From Phyllobacterium zundukense (GTDB taxonomy: Bacteria > Pseudomonadota > Alphaproteobacteria > Rhizobiales > Rhizobiaceae): a stretch of 64,000 nt of DNA. Each line of letters starts with the position of its first letter. Position 1 is the stretch's first letter. The position numbers were made by a program, and so were the translations under genes. Location of the stretch: positions 124,001 through 188,000 of the forward strand of contig NZ_CP017943.1 of assembly GCF_002764115.1 (NCBI RefSeq). Reading direction: 5' to 3'. Below the pieces are notes generated by a model that was not told the DNA's origin, made no database searches, and saw nothing but the letters and a program-made list of their open reading frames with translations. Below are positions 27,424 to 36,375 of the stretch, piece by piece.

Positions 27424-27629
27424 ATGTCGTTTACGCTTGCCGACGGCATCACCCTCAAAAACAAAGTCGGGGCCGAAACACACGATGCGCTTGAAGCCGC
27501 TGAGCATCCGCTGATCGCAATCCGGTTGCTCGAACTGCAAAGCGGTCTTGGCCCCGAGCCCACATTCGACACGAGCCATCTGCAGGCGCTGCACAGGCAC
27601 TTGTTTCAGGACGTGTTCGAGTGGGCGAC
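27424..27629 (+). pseudogene. fic: Fic-family toxin, N-terminal fragment
   Basis: About 68 residues; HLQALHRHLFQDVFEWA is the Fic-family N-terminal signature. After it the frame enters resolvase DNA in the wrong frame. The catalytic HPFxxGNGR motif is absent, so AMP-transferase activity is lost. The truncation point abuts a Tn3-like resolvase remnant. Confidence 0.75.
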
Positions 27630-27847
27630 ATGTTGGCGGTATTTGCGGAGTTCGAGACGAACTTACGCCGGGAACGGCAGATGGAGGGGATCGCGGCAGC
27701 GAAGGCGCGGGGCATCTACAAGGGTCGGCGGCCGACGACGCGGAAGAGATTCACAGGCTGAAAGCCGAAGGTGTTGGGCCGGCAGAGATCGCACGGACAC
27801 TGAGGATTGGCCGTGCCAGCGTCTACCGCGCTTTGGCAGCGACCTGA
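27630..27847 (+). pseudogene. Tn3-type serine resolvase, C-terminal fragment with frameshift
   Basis: MLAVFAEFETNLRRERQMEGIA then AKARGIYKGRRPT is the end of the resolvase catalytic domain; one base shift later comes EEIHRLKAEGVGPAEIART and IGRASVYRAL, the C-terminal helix-turn-helix. The N-terminal half with the catalytic serine is missing. Confidence 0.75.
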
Positions 27848-27885
27848 TCCGATATTTTCCGTCAGCCGCTGCTATCAGACCCCCC
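27848..27885 (-). repeat. Possible 38-bp terminal inverted repeat of a Tn3-family element
   Basis: Read from 27885 leftward the strand begins GGGGGTCTGATAGC and includes GACGGAAAATA, resembling Tn3-family ends. Its 38-bp length ends exactly after the resolvase stop, and outside it starts a foreign gene fragment. The partner end was not found. Confidence 0.4.
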
Positions 27886-27886
27886 T

Positions 27887-27974
27887 TCCTGCTGTCCCAG
27901 CGCTGGCAAAGCATAGGCAAGAGGCTCGCCGCTCCCATTAGTTTCAAAACGTTCCTGCGTGATTGTGTAACCAT
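27887..27974 (-). pseudogene. 5' scrap of a Tat-exported protein gene
   Basis: About 22 codons, MVTQSRRNVLKLMGAASLLP, form a twin-arginine signal peptide such as those of periplasmic binding proteins. The frame stops being recognisable at the transposon end at 27885. The mature protein is gone. Confidence 0.5.
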
Positions 27975-27985
27975 GGCAAGTCGAA

Positions 27986-28621
27986 TCGAATTCCTATCAC
28001 GACATCTGCCTGGCGATGTTCCAGAACGGCTACCCGGCGGACAAGAGGTTCTATTTCATCTGCGACCACGAGTTCCTGAAAAAGCGCGGCATGGGTCACA
28101 TGCTTCCCTGGCCTTGGACGATGGGCACGAAACAGTACGAACGGGCCGGTTACATCCAAGTCGGAGCCAGCGTCGCGGAGCTTGCCGGGAAGATCGGCCT
28201 GGACCCCATGGCGCTCGAGAAAACGGTAGAAGAGCATAACATTCATGCCAAAAGCGGAGTGGACCCCTATTTCGGTCGTGGAGCCTCGGTTTTCAACAGA
28301 ATGCTCGGCGATCCCTCGGTGGGAAAGGTCAATCCGAATCTCGGGCCGATCGCCACCGGACCGTTCGTCGCGTTGCAGATCGTACCCGCGACACTGGGAA
28401 CCGCTACGGGACTTGCTACCGACACATCCGGCCGTGTTCTTAACGTCGACGCGGCACCAATCGATGGGCTCTATGCTTGCGGCAACGATGCGACATCGTT
28501 GATGCGGGGGCTCTACCCTGGAGCGGGGATCACGATCGGACCGGGCATCGTTTTCGCGTACCGCGCGGTTAATGCGATCACGAACACCGGGAGAAACTCG
28601 GGTGCGGAGCAAATCAGATGA
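27986..28621 (+). pseudogene. FAD-dependent (flavoprotein subunit-like) dehydrogenase, C-terminal fragment
   Basis: About 211 codons open from NSYHDICLAMFQNGYP through GLYACGNDATSLMRGLYPGAG, the C-terminal part of FAD_binding_2 enzymes (fumarate reductase and ketosteroid dehydrogenase relatives). The N-terminal FAD-binding half is missing; an internal ATG at 28016 could only give a truncated product. The 250 bases after it hold no gene. Confidence 0.75.
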
Positions 28622-28873
28622 GGTGGATCAGCATGGCGACGGCGTCTCATCCTGATTGATTGTCGCGCTATAGCACACCATCCACGCGGCGAGTTAGCTA
28701 ACAACCTGTGACCGTTATACAAAGGCGACGTGAACGGTGACATCTGGCAACCGTTGATCCCACGCAGGAAGAAGAATACCTAAACCTTCGCCAATGAGCC
28801 GCTGACGGTCTGTAATCGGCAAGCTCGCGCGGGCATCTATAGCGAGGGTTACAACTCGTCTCTCGGCGTTCCA

Positions 28874-29773
28874 CTAGAGCTTAGACCCACGGGCCAGTTC
28901 GATCTTCAGGATTTCCGTCAGCCGCTTGACAATCGGATAGCGAACCGTGGAGCTTCGCACAGACACTCCTACCTCATAGGCATGAAGAGGCGTCTTGATC
29001 GGATAGGCGACGGCACCCGAGGCTTCGACGATTGGCTGGAATTGGTTGGGCACGATCATCGCGTATTTTCCCGCGGCGACCAGTTGCAAGGCAGTATTGA
29101 AGGAACTCGTCGACACCGCGAGCGGTGGAGGTTCCAATCCATAGGCGTGGAAGAAGTTGGTCAGGGCGGCGTCGGGCTCGATGCTCTCGCTGTACCCTAT
29201 CCAGGCGAAATCCAGGAGGTCGGCGGCGGTCGGCGGGTCGTGAGCGATTCCCTTCGTGTCCCCAATGACAAGGCAGTGCTCGAACGTTGCCAACCTCGTC
29301 GTGGTGATCTTCTCGGAAAGGTGTTCGGCTTCGATCCGGCCGACGACGACATCGAGATCCCCCGCGAGCAATCTTGCATTGTAAGCGGAGTTCGCCGGAC
29401 TCGAGAGAATAAGCCGCGTTTTCGGGAATTCCGACCTCAGTTGATCGAGAACACGCGACATGTACAGCAGGCTGAAGCTCGGACCGGTGCCAATCCGGAG
29501 CAGGTCGATTTGTCCGGTCCTGATCGCAACGATCTCCTCCTTCGCTTGGCTGTACGATCTGTCGATCTCGATGGCGTACCGATAGAGGGCTTGTCCGTAG
29601 TTCGTAAGCCGCATGCCGCGAGGCAGGCGTTCGAACAGGGGTGCCCCGAACTCGATCTCGATCTGCCGTAGTTTCTTGGTCAGAGACGACTGCGCCATAC
29701 CGATGTCGCGGGCTGCGACCGTTACATTGCCGTGCTTCGCGATAGCGATGAACGCGCGGATACTGCGATCCAT
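28874..29773 (-). CDS. LysR-family regulator
   Basis: 299 residues, N-terminal helix-turn-helix (AARDIGMAQSSLTKKLRQIE) and a periplasmic-binding-like effector domain. Divergent from the sulfatase gene with about 205 bp between, so it probably regulated the sulfatase operon before that was disrupted. Effector unknown. Confidence 0.87.
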   Translation of the reverse strand: MDRSIRAFIAIAKHGNVTVAARDIGMAQSSLTKKLRQIEIEFGAPLFERLPRGMRLTNYGQALYRYAIEIDRSYSQAKEEIVAIRTGQIDLLRIGTGPSFSLLYMSRVLDQLRSEFPKTRLILSSPANSAYNARLLAGDLDVVVGRIEAEHLSEKITTTRLATFEHCLVIGDTKGIAHDPPTAADLLDFAWIGYSESIEPDAALTNFFHAYGLEPPPLAVSTSSFNTALQLVAAGKYAMIVPNQFQPIVEASGAVAYPIKTPLHAYEVGVSVRSSTVRYPIVKRLTEILKIELARGSKL

Positions 29774-29979
29774 TCCATTCCTCCAGATATGCTCCTGCCT
29801 TCATCACTGCCATGCCAAGGATGAATTCGGGTCGCTCGAATCCTCCGAGAAACTCATTCCAAAAGGCGATCGCAGAGGTCCGACTAATTCATTATACATC
29901 GCTTCGCCATTGTTTCATCGTTACCCGCAAGGAAAAACGAGGCAGCCTGGTCGGCTGACCTCCCTTGATGGAGCTGTGC

Positions 29980-30959
29980 GTGCGAACTGTCTTTGTCCTC
30001 TTTGACTCGCTGAACCGCCTGGCGCTGGAGTGCTACGGCGGGCAGGGCATCCCGACGCCGAATTTCAACCGTTTCGCGAAACGCGGGATCACGTTCGACC
30101 GCCACTATGTCGGCGGGCTGCCATGCATGCCCGCCCGGCGCGACCTCCACACCGGTCGGCTGACCTTCATGCACCGCTCCTGGGGTCCGCTGGAGCCGTT
30201 CGACAACTCGTTCCCGAAAATCCTGTCGGAACACGGCACCTATTCTCACATGATCTCGGACCACCAACACTATTTTCAGGAAGGCGGGTTCGGATACATC
30301 AACACTTTCGACAGCTGGGAATTCATCCGTGGACAGGAAGACGACACCTGGGTGGCCATGGTCCAGCCGCCATTAGAGCGCTTCAGGGAGATGTTCGACG
30401 ACCGGCACTACCCGTTGTCGAGGATTCCCAAGACCGCCAAGACGGTCACCCGGGGAAACACGCCCTGGAAGGCATGGAAGCACCTCAGCAACATCAAGAA
30501 CCGAGAGCGTTACAAGGACGAGGAGGAATTTCCTTGTGTAAAGTGCTTCACCGCCGGGTTGGAGTTCCTGGATGGAAACAAGGACGCCGACAACTGGTTC
30601 TTGATGATCGAGACCTTCGATCCTCATGAGCCGTTCCATGCTCCGGAGCGGTTCAAGAAGCTTTTCGAGACTGGCTACACGGGGAAGATTCTGGATTGGC
30701 CCCTCTACGAGAAGGTCACGAATTCCGCGGAGGAAATTGCGGAAATCAGGGCGAACTACGCGGCACTGGTCGCGATGTGCGACGACCAGTTCGGCAGACT
30801 CCTCGATGCGTTCGACGAGGGCGGGCTTTGGGAGAACACCGCGCTCGTCGTCACCACCGACCACGGTTTCCTGCTGTCGGAGCATGACTGGTGGGGCAAG
30901 AACCGGACTCCCTACTACGAGGAAATCTCCCACATTCCCTTGATGATCTGCCGGAGCCG
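29980..30959 (+). pseudogene. Cys-type sulfatase, C-terminally truncated
   Basis: Begins MRTVFVLFDSLNRLALECYG (GTG 29980 with GGAG six bases upstream; ATG 29968 is an alternative). The formylglycine motif CMPAR lies at about residues 48-52, with metal-site features TTDHGF near residue 290. The family sequence stops after HIPLMI and the frame runs without a stop into a recombinase gene. About a third of a normal sulfatase is missing, so activity is doubtful. Confidence 0.8.
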
Positions 30960-31040
30960 TAAAATAGGAGATGTGAATGTCGAAGGTAACCGTCAAACCA
31001 CCCGCTATTTTGCGCGACAAACCCTGTCGGATTGTGGCAG

Positions 31041-31075
31041 TGTACGAAAACGTCCAATTCGAGGTTTGCCGTACA
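31041..31075. promoter_or_regulatory. res-like crossover site upstream of recombinase
   Basis: TGTACG and CGTACA in inverted orientation 35 bases apart, with AAAC and GTTT inside, immediately before the recombinase start. This has the size and symmetry of a serine-resolvase dimer site. Confidence 0.5.
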
Positions 31076-31701
31076 TGCTCATTGGCTACATGCGTGTTTC
31101 GTCCGCCGACGAACGTCAGTCGGTCGACCTGCAGCGCGATGCGCTCATCGCTGCCGGTGTCGATGAACGTCATCTCCATCACGATAAAGCCTCCGGCGCT
31201 CGCGACGATCGTCCGGGGCTGAAGGCGTGCATGAAGGAGCTTCGATCCGGCGACGTCCTGGTGGTGTGGAAGCTCGATCGCCTCGGACGTTCCCTGTCAC
31301 ATCTGATCCGGATCGTCGACGAGATGAAGGAGCGTGGCGTCGCTTTCCGCTCGCTGACCGAGCAAATGGATACCACCACGCCGCATGGGGAGTTTCTGTT
31401 CAACATCTTTGGCTCACTTGCTCAATACGAGCGGGCCCTGATAACGGAGCGGGTGACCGCAGGGCTCGCAGCAGCCCGACGGCGCGGGCGCAAAGGTGGT
31501 CGGCCACCCTCACTGGACTCCGAGAAGATCGAACAGATCATCGCAGCTCTTGACGGAGGCGCCAGCAAGGCCTCGGTATGTCGCAGCTTCAAGGTGCCGC
31601 GATCGACACTCATCGACACACTGGAGCGCGTTGGTTGGACCGGGGCCGGAACAGACGCACGAAAGGCGAAGCGCGCCGCCGTAGGAAAACAGTCTGCTTG
31701 A
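31075..31701 (+). CDS. Serine recombinase (TniR/Pin-like resolvase)
   Basis: 208 residues. MLIGYMRVSSADERQSVDLQ carries the catalytic serine; VVWKLDRLGRSL and GEFLFNIFGSLAQYERALI are typical resolvase blocks; a C-terminal helix-turn-helix (SKASVCRSFKVPRSTLIDTL) binds the res site. It can start at ATG 31075 or be translated as the tail of the upstream sulfatase frame. A Tn402-like end 28 bp after its stop supports a TniR role. Confidence 0.82.
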   Translation: MLIGYMRVSSADERQSVDLQRDALIAAGVDERHLHHDKASGARDDRPGLKACMKELRSGDVLVVWKLDRLGRSLSHLIRIVDEMKERGVAFRSLTEQMDTTTPHGEFLFNIFGSLAQYERALITERVTAGLAAARRRGRKGGRPPSLDSEKIEQIIAALDGGASKASVCRSFKVPRSTLIDTLERVGWTGAGTDARKAKRAAVGKQSA

Positions 31702-31728
31702 CCGACTGAAGACGTCTTCTGGTCACTA

Positions 31729-31753
31729 CTGAAATCGTCTTCTGAAATCGACA
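31729..31753 (-). repeat. Tn402/Tn5053-like 25-bp terminal inverted repeat
   Basis: Read leftward from 31753 the sequence begins TGTCGATTTCAGAAGACG, close to the TGTCATTTTCAGAAGACG end of Tn402-family transposons. A second CAGAAGACG lies about 26 bases further in, as in the multiple TniA sites of such ends. It marks the right end of the element remnant. Confidence 0.6.
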
Positions 31754-31803
31754 GCCGGCCCTGATTTTTGCGACAAAATCTCGCACTGCGTTTTTGTATT
31801 TTT

Positions 31804-32652
31804 CTAAGCTAGCGCTGGCCACTGGGCGCGCACGCCCGCCTTTTCAAACACGTCTTGATACTCCGGGGTCGGGGCCAAATCCGTGACAACCATTTCGACC
31901 GCGCTCAACGGCAACGCTGCGTAGCTCGCCGATCTGCCGAATTTCGTGTGATCGGCGACTATTACATATCGGCGTGAATGTTGGGCGAGCGCCTCGTGCA
32001 GGCGAGCCTCCGGCTCTTCATACTCCAGGAAGCCAAGCTTCGCATCAACCGCATTCGTCCCGGTCACCACCAGATCAAAGAGGCGTCTCGTGACCGCGTT
32101 CAAGGTGTCGTAACCCGCTAGCAACTCGTGGTCGCCGAGCAATCGCCCTCCAGTAAGAACCACCTCATGCTGGCCCGTGGCCGCAAGTGCATAGGCGACA
32201 TCAATGGTATTGGTCACAAAACGCATTCGTGGACCCCGTGCCAGCATCCGCGCCAAAGGCAAGGTTGTAGAGCCCCCTCCAATGAATACAAGCTGGTCTT
32301 CGCGGAGATCGAGATGGTCGAGGCAGGTCTGAGCGATCCGCTCCTTTTCCCCCTGGAGCGACTCGATCCGAGTGGAATAGGGCAGTTCCTCATTGGGCCG
32401 TAGCAGCACCGCGCCGCCATGTACCCGTTTGAGCTTGCCCGCCTCCTCAAGCATTCTAAGGTCGCGGCGGATGGTTTCTACTGAAACCTGTAGCTCGCTC
32501 GACAGGGTGCCCACCTGGATCTCCTGACGCTCTGCAAGAAGGTCGAGGATCTGCCGCTGCCGACTTGCCGCAAGGATTGTGCCTGCTGGCTCGCCAGATC
32601 CCGCCGCCGGCATCTCATTCGCAACCGCGTTCTGCGGTTCAAAATTGGTCAT
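31804..32652 (-). CDS. DeoR-family transcriptional repressor
   Basis: About 282 residues from MTNFEPQNAVANEM. Helix-turn-helix at about residues 38-90 (RQRQILDLLAERQEIQVGTL and SVETIRRDLRMLEEAGKLKR), followed by the sugar-phosphate-isomerase-like effector domain (FIGGGSTTLPLA, VVTGTNAV, VADHTKFG). ATG 32652 has GGAG upstream. Divergent from the transporter at 32965 and likely its repressor. Confidence 0.85.
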   Translation of the reverse strand: MTNFEPQNAVANEMPAAGSGEPAGTILAASRQRQILDLLAERQEIQVGTLSSELQVSVETIRRDLRMLEEAGKLKRVHGGAVLLRPNEELPYSTRIESLQGEKERIAQTCLDHLDLREDQLVFIGGGSTTLPLARMLARGPRMRFVTNTIDVAYALAATGQHEVVLTGGRLLGDHELLAGYDTLNAVTRRLFDLVVTGTNAVDAKLGFLEYEEPEARLHEALAQHSRRYVIVADHTKFGRSASYAALPLSAVEMVVTDLAPTPEYQDVFEKAGVRAQWPALA

Positions 32653-32751
32653 GCTGTTTTCTCCGTTCGCGCGAAGCATCAATACACATATGAAACGACC
32701 TTGTCACTTGCGTGCCCGAATACGCCCGTTTCGTCGGTGCTAAGGCTGCCT

Positions 32752-32763
32752 TCGTTCGAACGA
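32752..32763. promoter_or_regulatory. Palindrome TCGTTCGAACGA, candidate DeoR operator
   Basis: Perfect 12-base palindrome in the 312-bp gap between the DeoR gene and the transporter. DeoR/GlpR proteins favour TTCG-type repeats. No other gene is seen in this gap. Confidence 0.4.
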
Positions 32764-32964
32764 CAAGATCGATTGTTTATCTTTGTCAAAAAACGGTAAC
32801 AAAACCACATTATCATCCACGAACGGTCAACGGGTTTCTAAGTAGATGAGAACATCGCAATCATGGATGAGGGAGGCCTCGCCTTGGCTCCTGCGCATTA
32901 CTGCGCTGGAGTGCGGCACACTAGGCAGCGGCGTCGAGCCCCGGGGACGGCGGCGGGTTCGAAC

Positions 32965-33885
32965 ATGACCATCGTGCTCCAACGCAGCATTCGCGCCGCA
33001 TTGACGCTTTGGATCGTCGTGACGGTTGTATTTATCGCCACGAGAATGAGTGGCGATCCGACCTACCATATATTGCCGCCCAACACTCCCGAGGTGAAGC
33101 GCGAAGTGCTGCGGCAACAACTGGGGCTCGACCGCCCGCTTGTGGTGCAATACGTCGATTATCTATCCGGCCTTGCACATGGCGATTTCGGTCGCAGCTT
33201 CTTCAGTGGCCGCATGGTCACCGAGATGTATCTGGAGCGGTTACCGGCCACACTCAATCTCGCATTGCCTTCACTGCTGCTGGCCATTCTCATCGGGCTT
33301 CCCATTGGCACAATCGCTGCGGTCAAGCCCAACAGTCCTGTGGATCGAGGGCTGATGGCACTGACCTTCGTAGGCCAAGCGGTGCCCAATTTTGTGTTGG
33401 GAATTGTGTTCATCCTGCTCTTTAGCCTGACGCTGCGGTTGCTGCCGAGCGGGGGCACCGGCAGCTGGCCGCACTACATCCTGCCAGTTCTGACGTTGGG
33501 GATTGCGAGTATTGCCAGCATCTCGCGGCTAACGCGTAGCAGTCTTCTCGATGTCCTCGGTCAAGACTACATCCGCTTCGTTCGCGCCAAGGGGCTGCCG
33601 CCTTCCAAGGTGATCATCAAGCACGCTCTGCGCAATGCATTGCTGCCGGTGTTGACAGTCATCGGTCTGCAAGTCGGCACGCTCATTGGGGGTGCGGTCG
33701 TGGTGGAGGTGGTGTTTGCGTGGCCAGGGGCCGGCCGGCTGCTGGTCGCGGCCGTGATGCAGCGCGACTTTCCCATGTTGCAGTTCGGGGTCTTGGCCGT
33801 CGCGGCGACGGTGATTATCGCCAACGTTTTTGTCGATGTCGGGTGCGGCCTCCTTGATCCAAGAATCCAGGCGAGGGCGTCATGA
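32965..33885 (+). CDS. Oligopeptide-class ABC transporter permease (DppB-like)
   Basis: 306 residues from MTIVLQRSIRAALTLW with six hydrophobic segments and the coupling loop DYIRFVRAKGLPPSKVIIKHALRNALLP. Belongs to the DppB/OppB/NikB family. First gene of a complete B-C-A-D-F importer; its stop overlaps the next start (ATGA). The neighbourhood suggests a phosphorus-containing or amino-compound substrate rather than peptides. Confidence 0.87.
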   Translation: MTIVLQRSIRAALTLWIVVTVVFIATRMSGDPTYHILPPNTPEVKREVLRQQLGLDRPLVVQYVDYLSGLAHGDFGRSFFSGRMVTEMYLERLPATLNLALPSLLLAILIGLPIGTIAAVKPNSPVDRGLMALTFVGQAVPNFVLGIVFILLFSLTLRLLPSGGTGSWPHYILPVLTLGIASIASISRLTRSSLLDVLGQDYIRFVRAKGLPPSKVIIKHALRNALLPVLTVIGLQVGTLIGGAVVVEVVFAWPGAGRLLVAAVMQRDFPMLQFGVLAVAATVIIANVFVDVGCGLLDPRIQARAS

Positions 33886-34796
33886 GCGTGCACGGCCAAC
33901 TCGTCCCTGAAGGCAGTCGCTTGATAGCTCTCTCCAAGCGCATGCAATCGCTCTTGCAATGGAATCACTTCCGGCGGATGCCCGCGCTCATCCGGATGGC
34001 GGCGGTCACGATTGTAATGCTCTGTCTCGTCGCCGTTCTTGCGCCGCTATTGGCCCCTTACGGATCCGGAGACCAAGACCTCTTGGTGCGACTCCAGCCC
34101 CCGGTGTTTCTAGGCGGCGCATGGTCGCATCCTTTGGGCACGGACCATCTCGGCCGCGACGTATTGTCGAGACTGCTCTTTGCGCTGCGTACGACGCTGA
34201 TCATTGCCTCCCTAGGCGTTATCGTCGGAGTGGTGACCGGGGGTCTGGCTGGTCTGGCCAGTGGCTTGGCCGGCCGCCGCATCGACAACATGTTCATGCT
34301 CCTGGTCGACGCCCAGGCGTCTGTGCCGCTCACGCTTCTTGCGCTGGCAGCAGTAGCGTTGACCGGATCAAGTCCGCTGGTGCTTATCCTTATTGTGGGC
34401 ATCTCCGAATACGACAAATATGCCCGGGTCGTAAGATCCCAAGTCTTGGTCATCAAAAGCCGAACCTTTGTCGAGTCCGCCCGCGCACTCGGAGCGTCGC
34501 CGCTGAGAGTGGCGTTTCGGCACGTGCTGCCCGGCTTGGTTTCGCCGCTCACGGTGCTCGCAACGATTAATTTCAGCTCCGTGGTCATTCTGGAATCGGC
34601 GCTGTCCTTTCTGGGCGTCGGCATTCAGCCGCCGAACACTTCGCTCGGCGCCATGCTCGGAGAAGCCCGAAATTATCTGATTTCCAACTGGTGGCTGGCA
34701 GCGATCCCGACCGCTTTCATCGTGATGATAACGATGGCCGTCTCGCTGCTTGGTGACTGGTTGCGCGACCTGTTCGACCGAAGGCTCAGTTCCTGA
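33882..34796 (+). CDS. Oligopeptide-class ABC transporter permease (DppC-like)
   Basis: 304 residues, DppC/OppC family: LGTDHLGRDVLSRLLFALRTTL in the N-terminal domain and coupling loop TFVESARALGASPLRVAFRHVLP. Translationally coupled to the preceding permease by ATGA. Confidence 0.87.
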   Translation: MSVHGQLVPEGSRLIALSKRMQSLLQWNHFRRMPALIRMAAVTIVMLCLVAVLAPLLAPYGSGDQDLLVRLQPPVFLGGAWSHPLGTDHLGRDVLSRLLFALRTTLIIASLGVIVGVVTGGLAGLASGLAGRRIDNMFMLLVDAQASVPLTLLALAAVALTGSSPLVLILIVGISEYDKYARVVRSQVLVIKSRTFVESARALGASPLRVAFRHVLPGLVSPLTVLATINFSSVVILESALSFLGVGIQPPNTSLGAMLGEARNYLISNWWLAAIPTAFIVMITMAVSLLGDWLRDLFDRRLSS

Positions 34797-34848
34797 ACAA
34801 GAGCGATCGGGGCACTCCCGAAACTATCAACCCCAACCCAAGGAAACG

Positions 34849-36375
34849 ATGATGTTACGACCAATCCGCTTTGCAATGCTAGCTGCCGGCATGTGCCTTG
34901 CCAGCGTCCAATTTGCAGTCGCTGAAGATCTCATAGTCGGCATGCAGGAGGTGAGGCCGCTGTTTGACCCGGCAATTGAAACCGGCAACACCGGCATACC
35001 GCTCAGCAATGCTATATTCGACACTCTCATTCGCCGCGATTTCCAAGCTGATGGTAAAGGTACCGGTGGAGAGCTGGTGCCGGCCTTGGCGGAGAGCTGG
35101 CGCCGTGTTGATGATCATACGCTGGAAGTGAAGCTCAGAGCAGGCTCCACGTTCCACAATGGCGACCCGCTGACCAGCAAGGACGTAAAGTTTACTTTCG
35201 ATCGCATCCTGGATCCGAAGTCTCAGTACGGCCGATCCCAGTTCCAGTATGAGAACATCGCCCGCGTAGAAACACCCGACGACTTGACGGTTCGCATCGT
35301 CACAAAGAATCCCGATCCGACAATCGAAATGATGCTGACGTTTCCCGCAAGCAGCATCGTCCCGAAGGACTACTTCGAGAAGGTCGGCTTTGATGCCTTC
35401 GGACAGAAGCCGATAGGCGCCGGTCCCTACCGGTTTGTTCAGTCCATCGACGACGACCGCGTCATTCTGGAAGCCTTTCCCCAATACTGGCAAGGCAAGC
35501 CGCCAGCGGACAAGCTGGTATTCCGCGAGATACCCGATTTGTCAGCGCGTATCACGGCGCTGGCTAACGGCGAAGTCGGCATAATCAACAATGTAACCCC
35601 GGATCAGATTCCGGCGATTGAGACCCTGGGCTGCTGCGACGTTCGCAGCGTAATGGCGAACAGCCAGGTGCTCAACTACCGGACATCCAATCCGGTGATG
35701 GCCGATAAGCGGTTCCGTCAGGGTCTCAACCTGGCGATCGATCGTGAACTGCTTTCAAAGGCACTTTGGAATGGCAAGGCTGAGGTGCTGCATAGCCATC
35801 AGTATGCCGAATGGGGCGACCTGTACAACGCCGAACGCCCCAAGTTCGCATACGATCCGGAGCGTGCCCGAGAGCTTATTGCGCAATCCGGTTACAAAGG
35901 TGAAGAGATCGATTTCATCACAAGCCCCGTCTATTACACCAACGGCCTGGCCGCGGCCGAAGCGATTGTCTCGATGTGGCAGAAGATCGGTGTGAATGCA
36001 AAGGTACAAGTCAACGAGAACTTCTACGAAATCTCCAACGACGATCCCGGCATCGAGGTTCGCAACCTGTCCGACTGGGCTGATCTGCCCGATCCAAATG
36101 TCACGATTATGTGGAGCTGGACAACCACGGCGCTTTGGGACGGCAATGAGGCGTTTCAGGAGCTTGGCCGTAAGGCGGCCACGACGCTCGACAAAAAGGA
36201 GCGGTTTTCTCTCTACCAGAAGATGCTGGACAATTTTGAGGACCAAGCACCTGGAACCGTCCTTTATCGCGTGCCGGACTTTTATGGGGTGCGCCATGAC
36301 ATCAAGTGGCAGCCCTACACCAACTACGTAATGGATTTCCGGCCGGGCAATTTCGCGGTCGGGGCAGGGCAATGA
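34849..36375 (+). CDS. Oligopeptide-class solute-binding protein (SBP family 5)
   Basis: 508 residues, Sec signal (MMLRPIRFAMLAAGMCLA...AVAED) then the family-5 signature region (LVPALAESWRRVDDHTLEVKL, FHNGDPLTSKDVKFTFDRI). Start ATG 34849 follows AAGGAAACG. Its stop overlaps the ATPase start. It defines what the importer takes up; the ligand is unknown. Confidence 0.87.
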   Translation: MMLRPIRFAMLAAGMCLASVQFAVAEDLIVGMQEVRPLFDPAIETGNTGIPLSNAIFDTLIRRDFQADGKGTGGELVPALAESWRRVDDHTLEVKLRAGSTFHNGDPLTSKDVKFTFDRILDPKSQYGRSQFQYENIARVETPDDLTVRIVTKNPDPTIEMMLTFPASSIVPKDYFEKVGFDAFGQKPIGAGPYRFVQSIDDDRVILEAFPQYWQGKPPADKLVFREIPDLSARITALANGEVGIINNVTPDQIPAIETLGCCDVRSVMANSQVLNYRTSNPVMADKRFRQGLNLAIDRELLSKALWNGKAEVLHSHQYAEWGDLYNAERPKFAYDPERARELIAQSGYKGEEIDFITSPVYYTNGLAAAEAIVSMWQKIGVNAKVQVNENFYEISNDDPGIEVRNLSDWADLPDPNVTIMWSWTTTALWDGNEAFQELGRKAATTLDKKERFSLYQKMLDNFEDQAPGTVLYRVPDFYGVRHDIKWQPYTNYVMDFRPGNFAVGAGQ

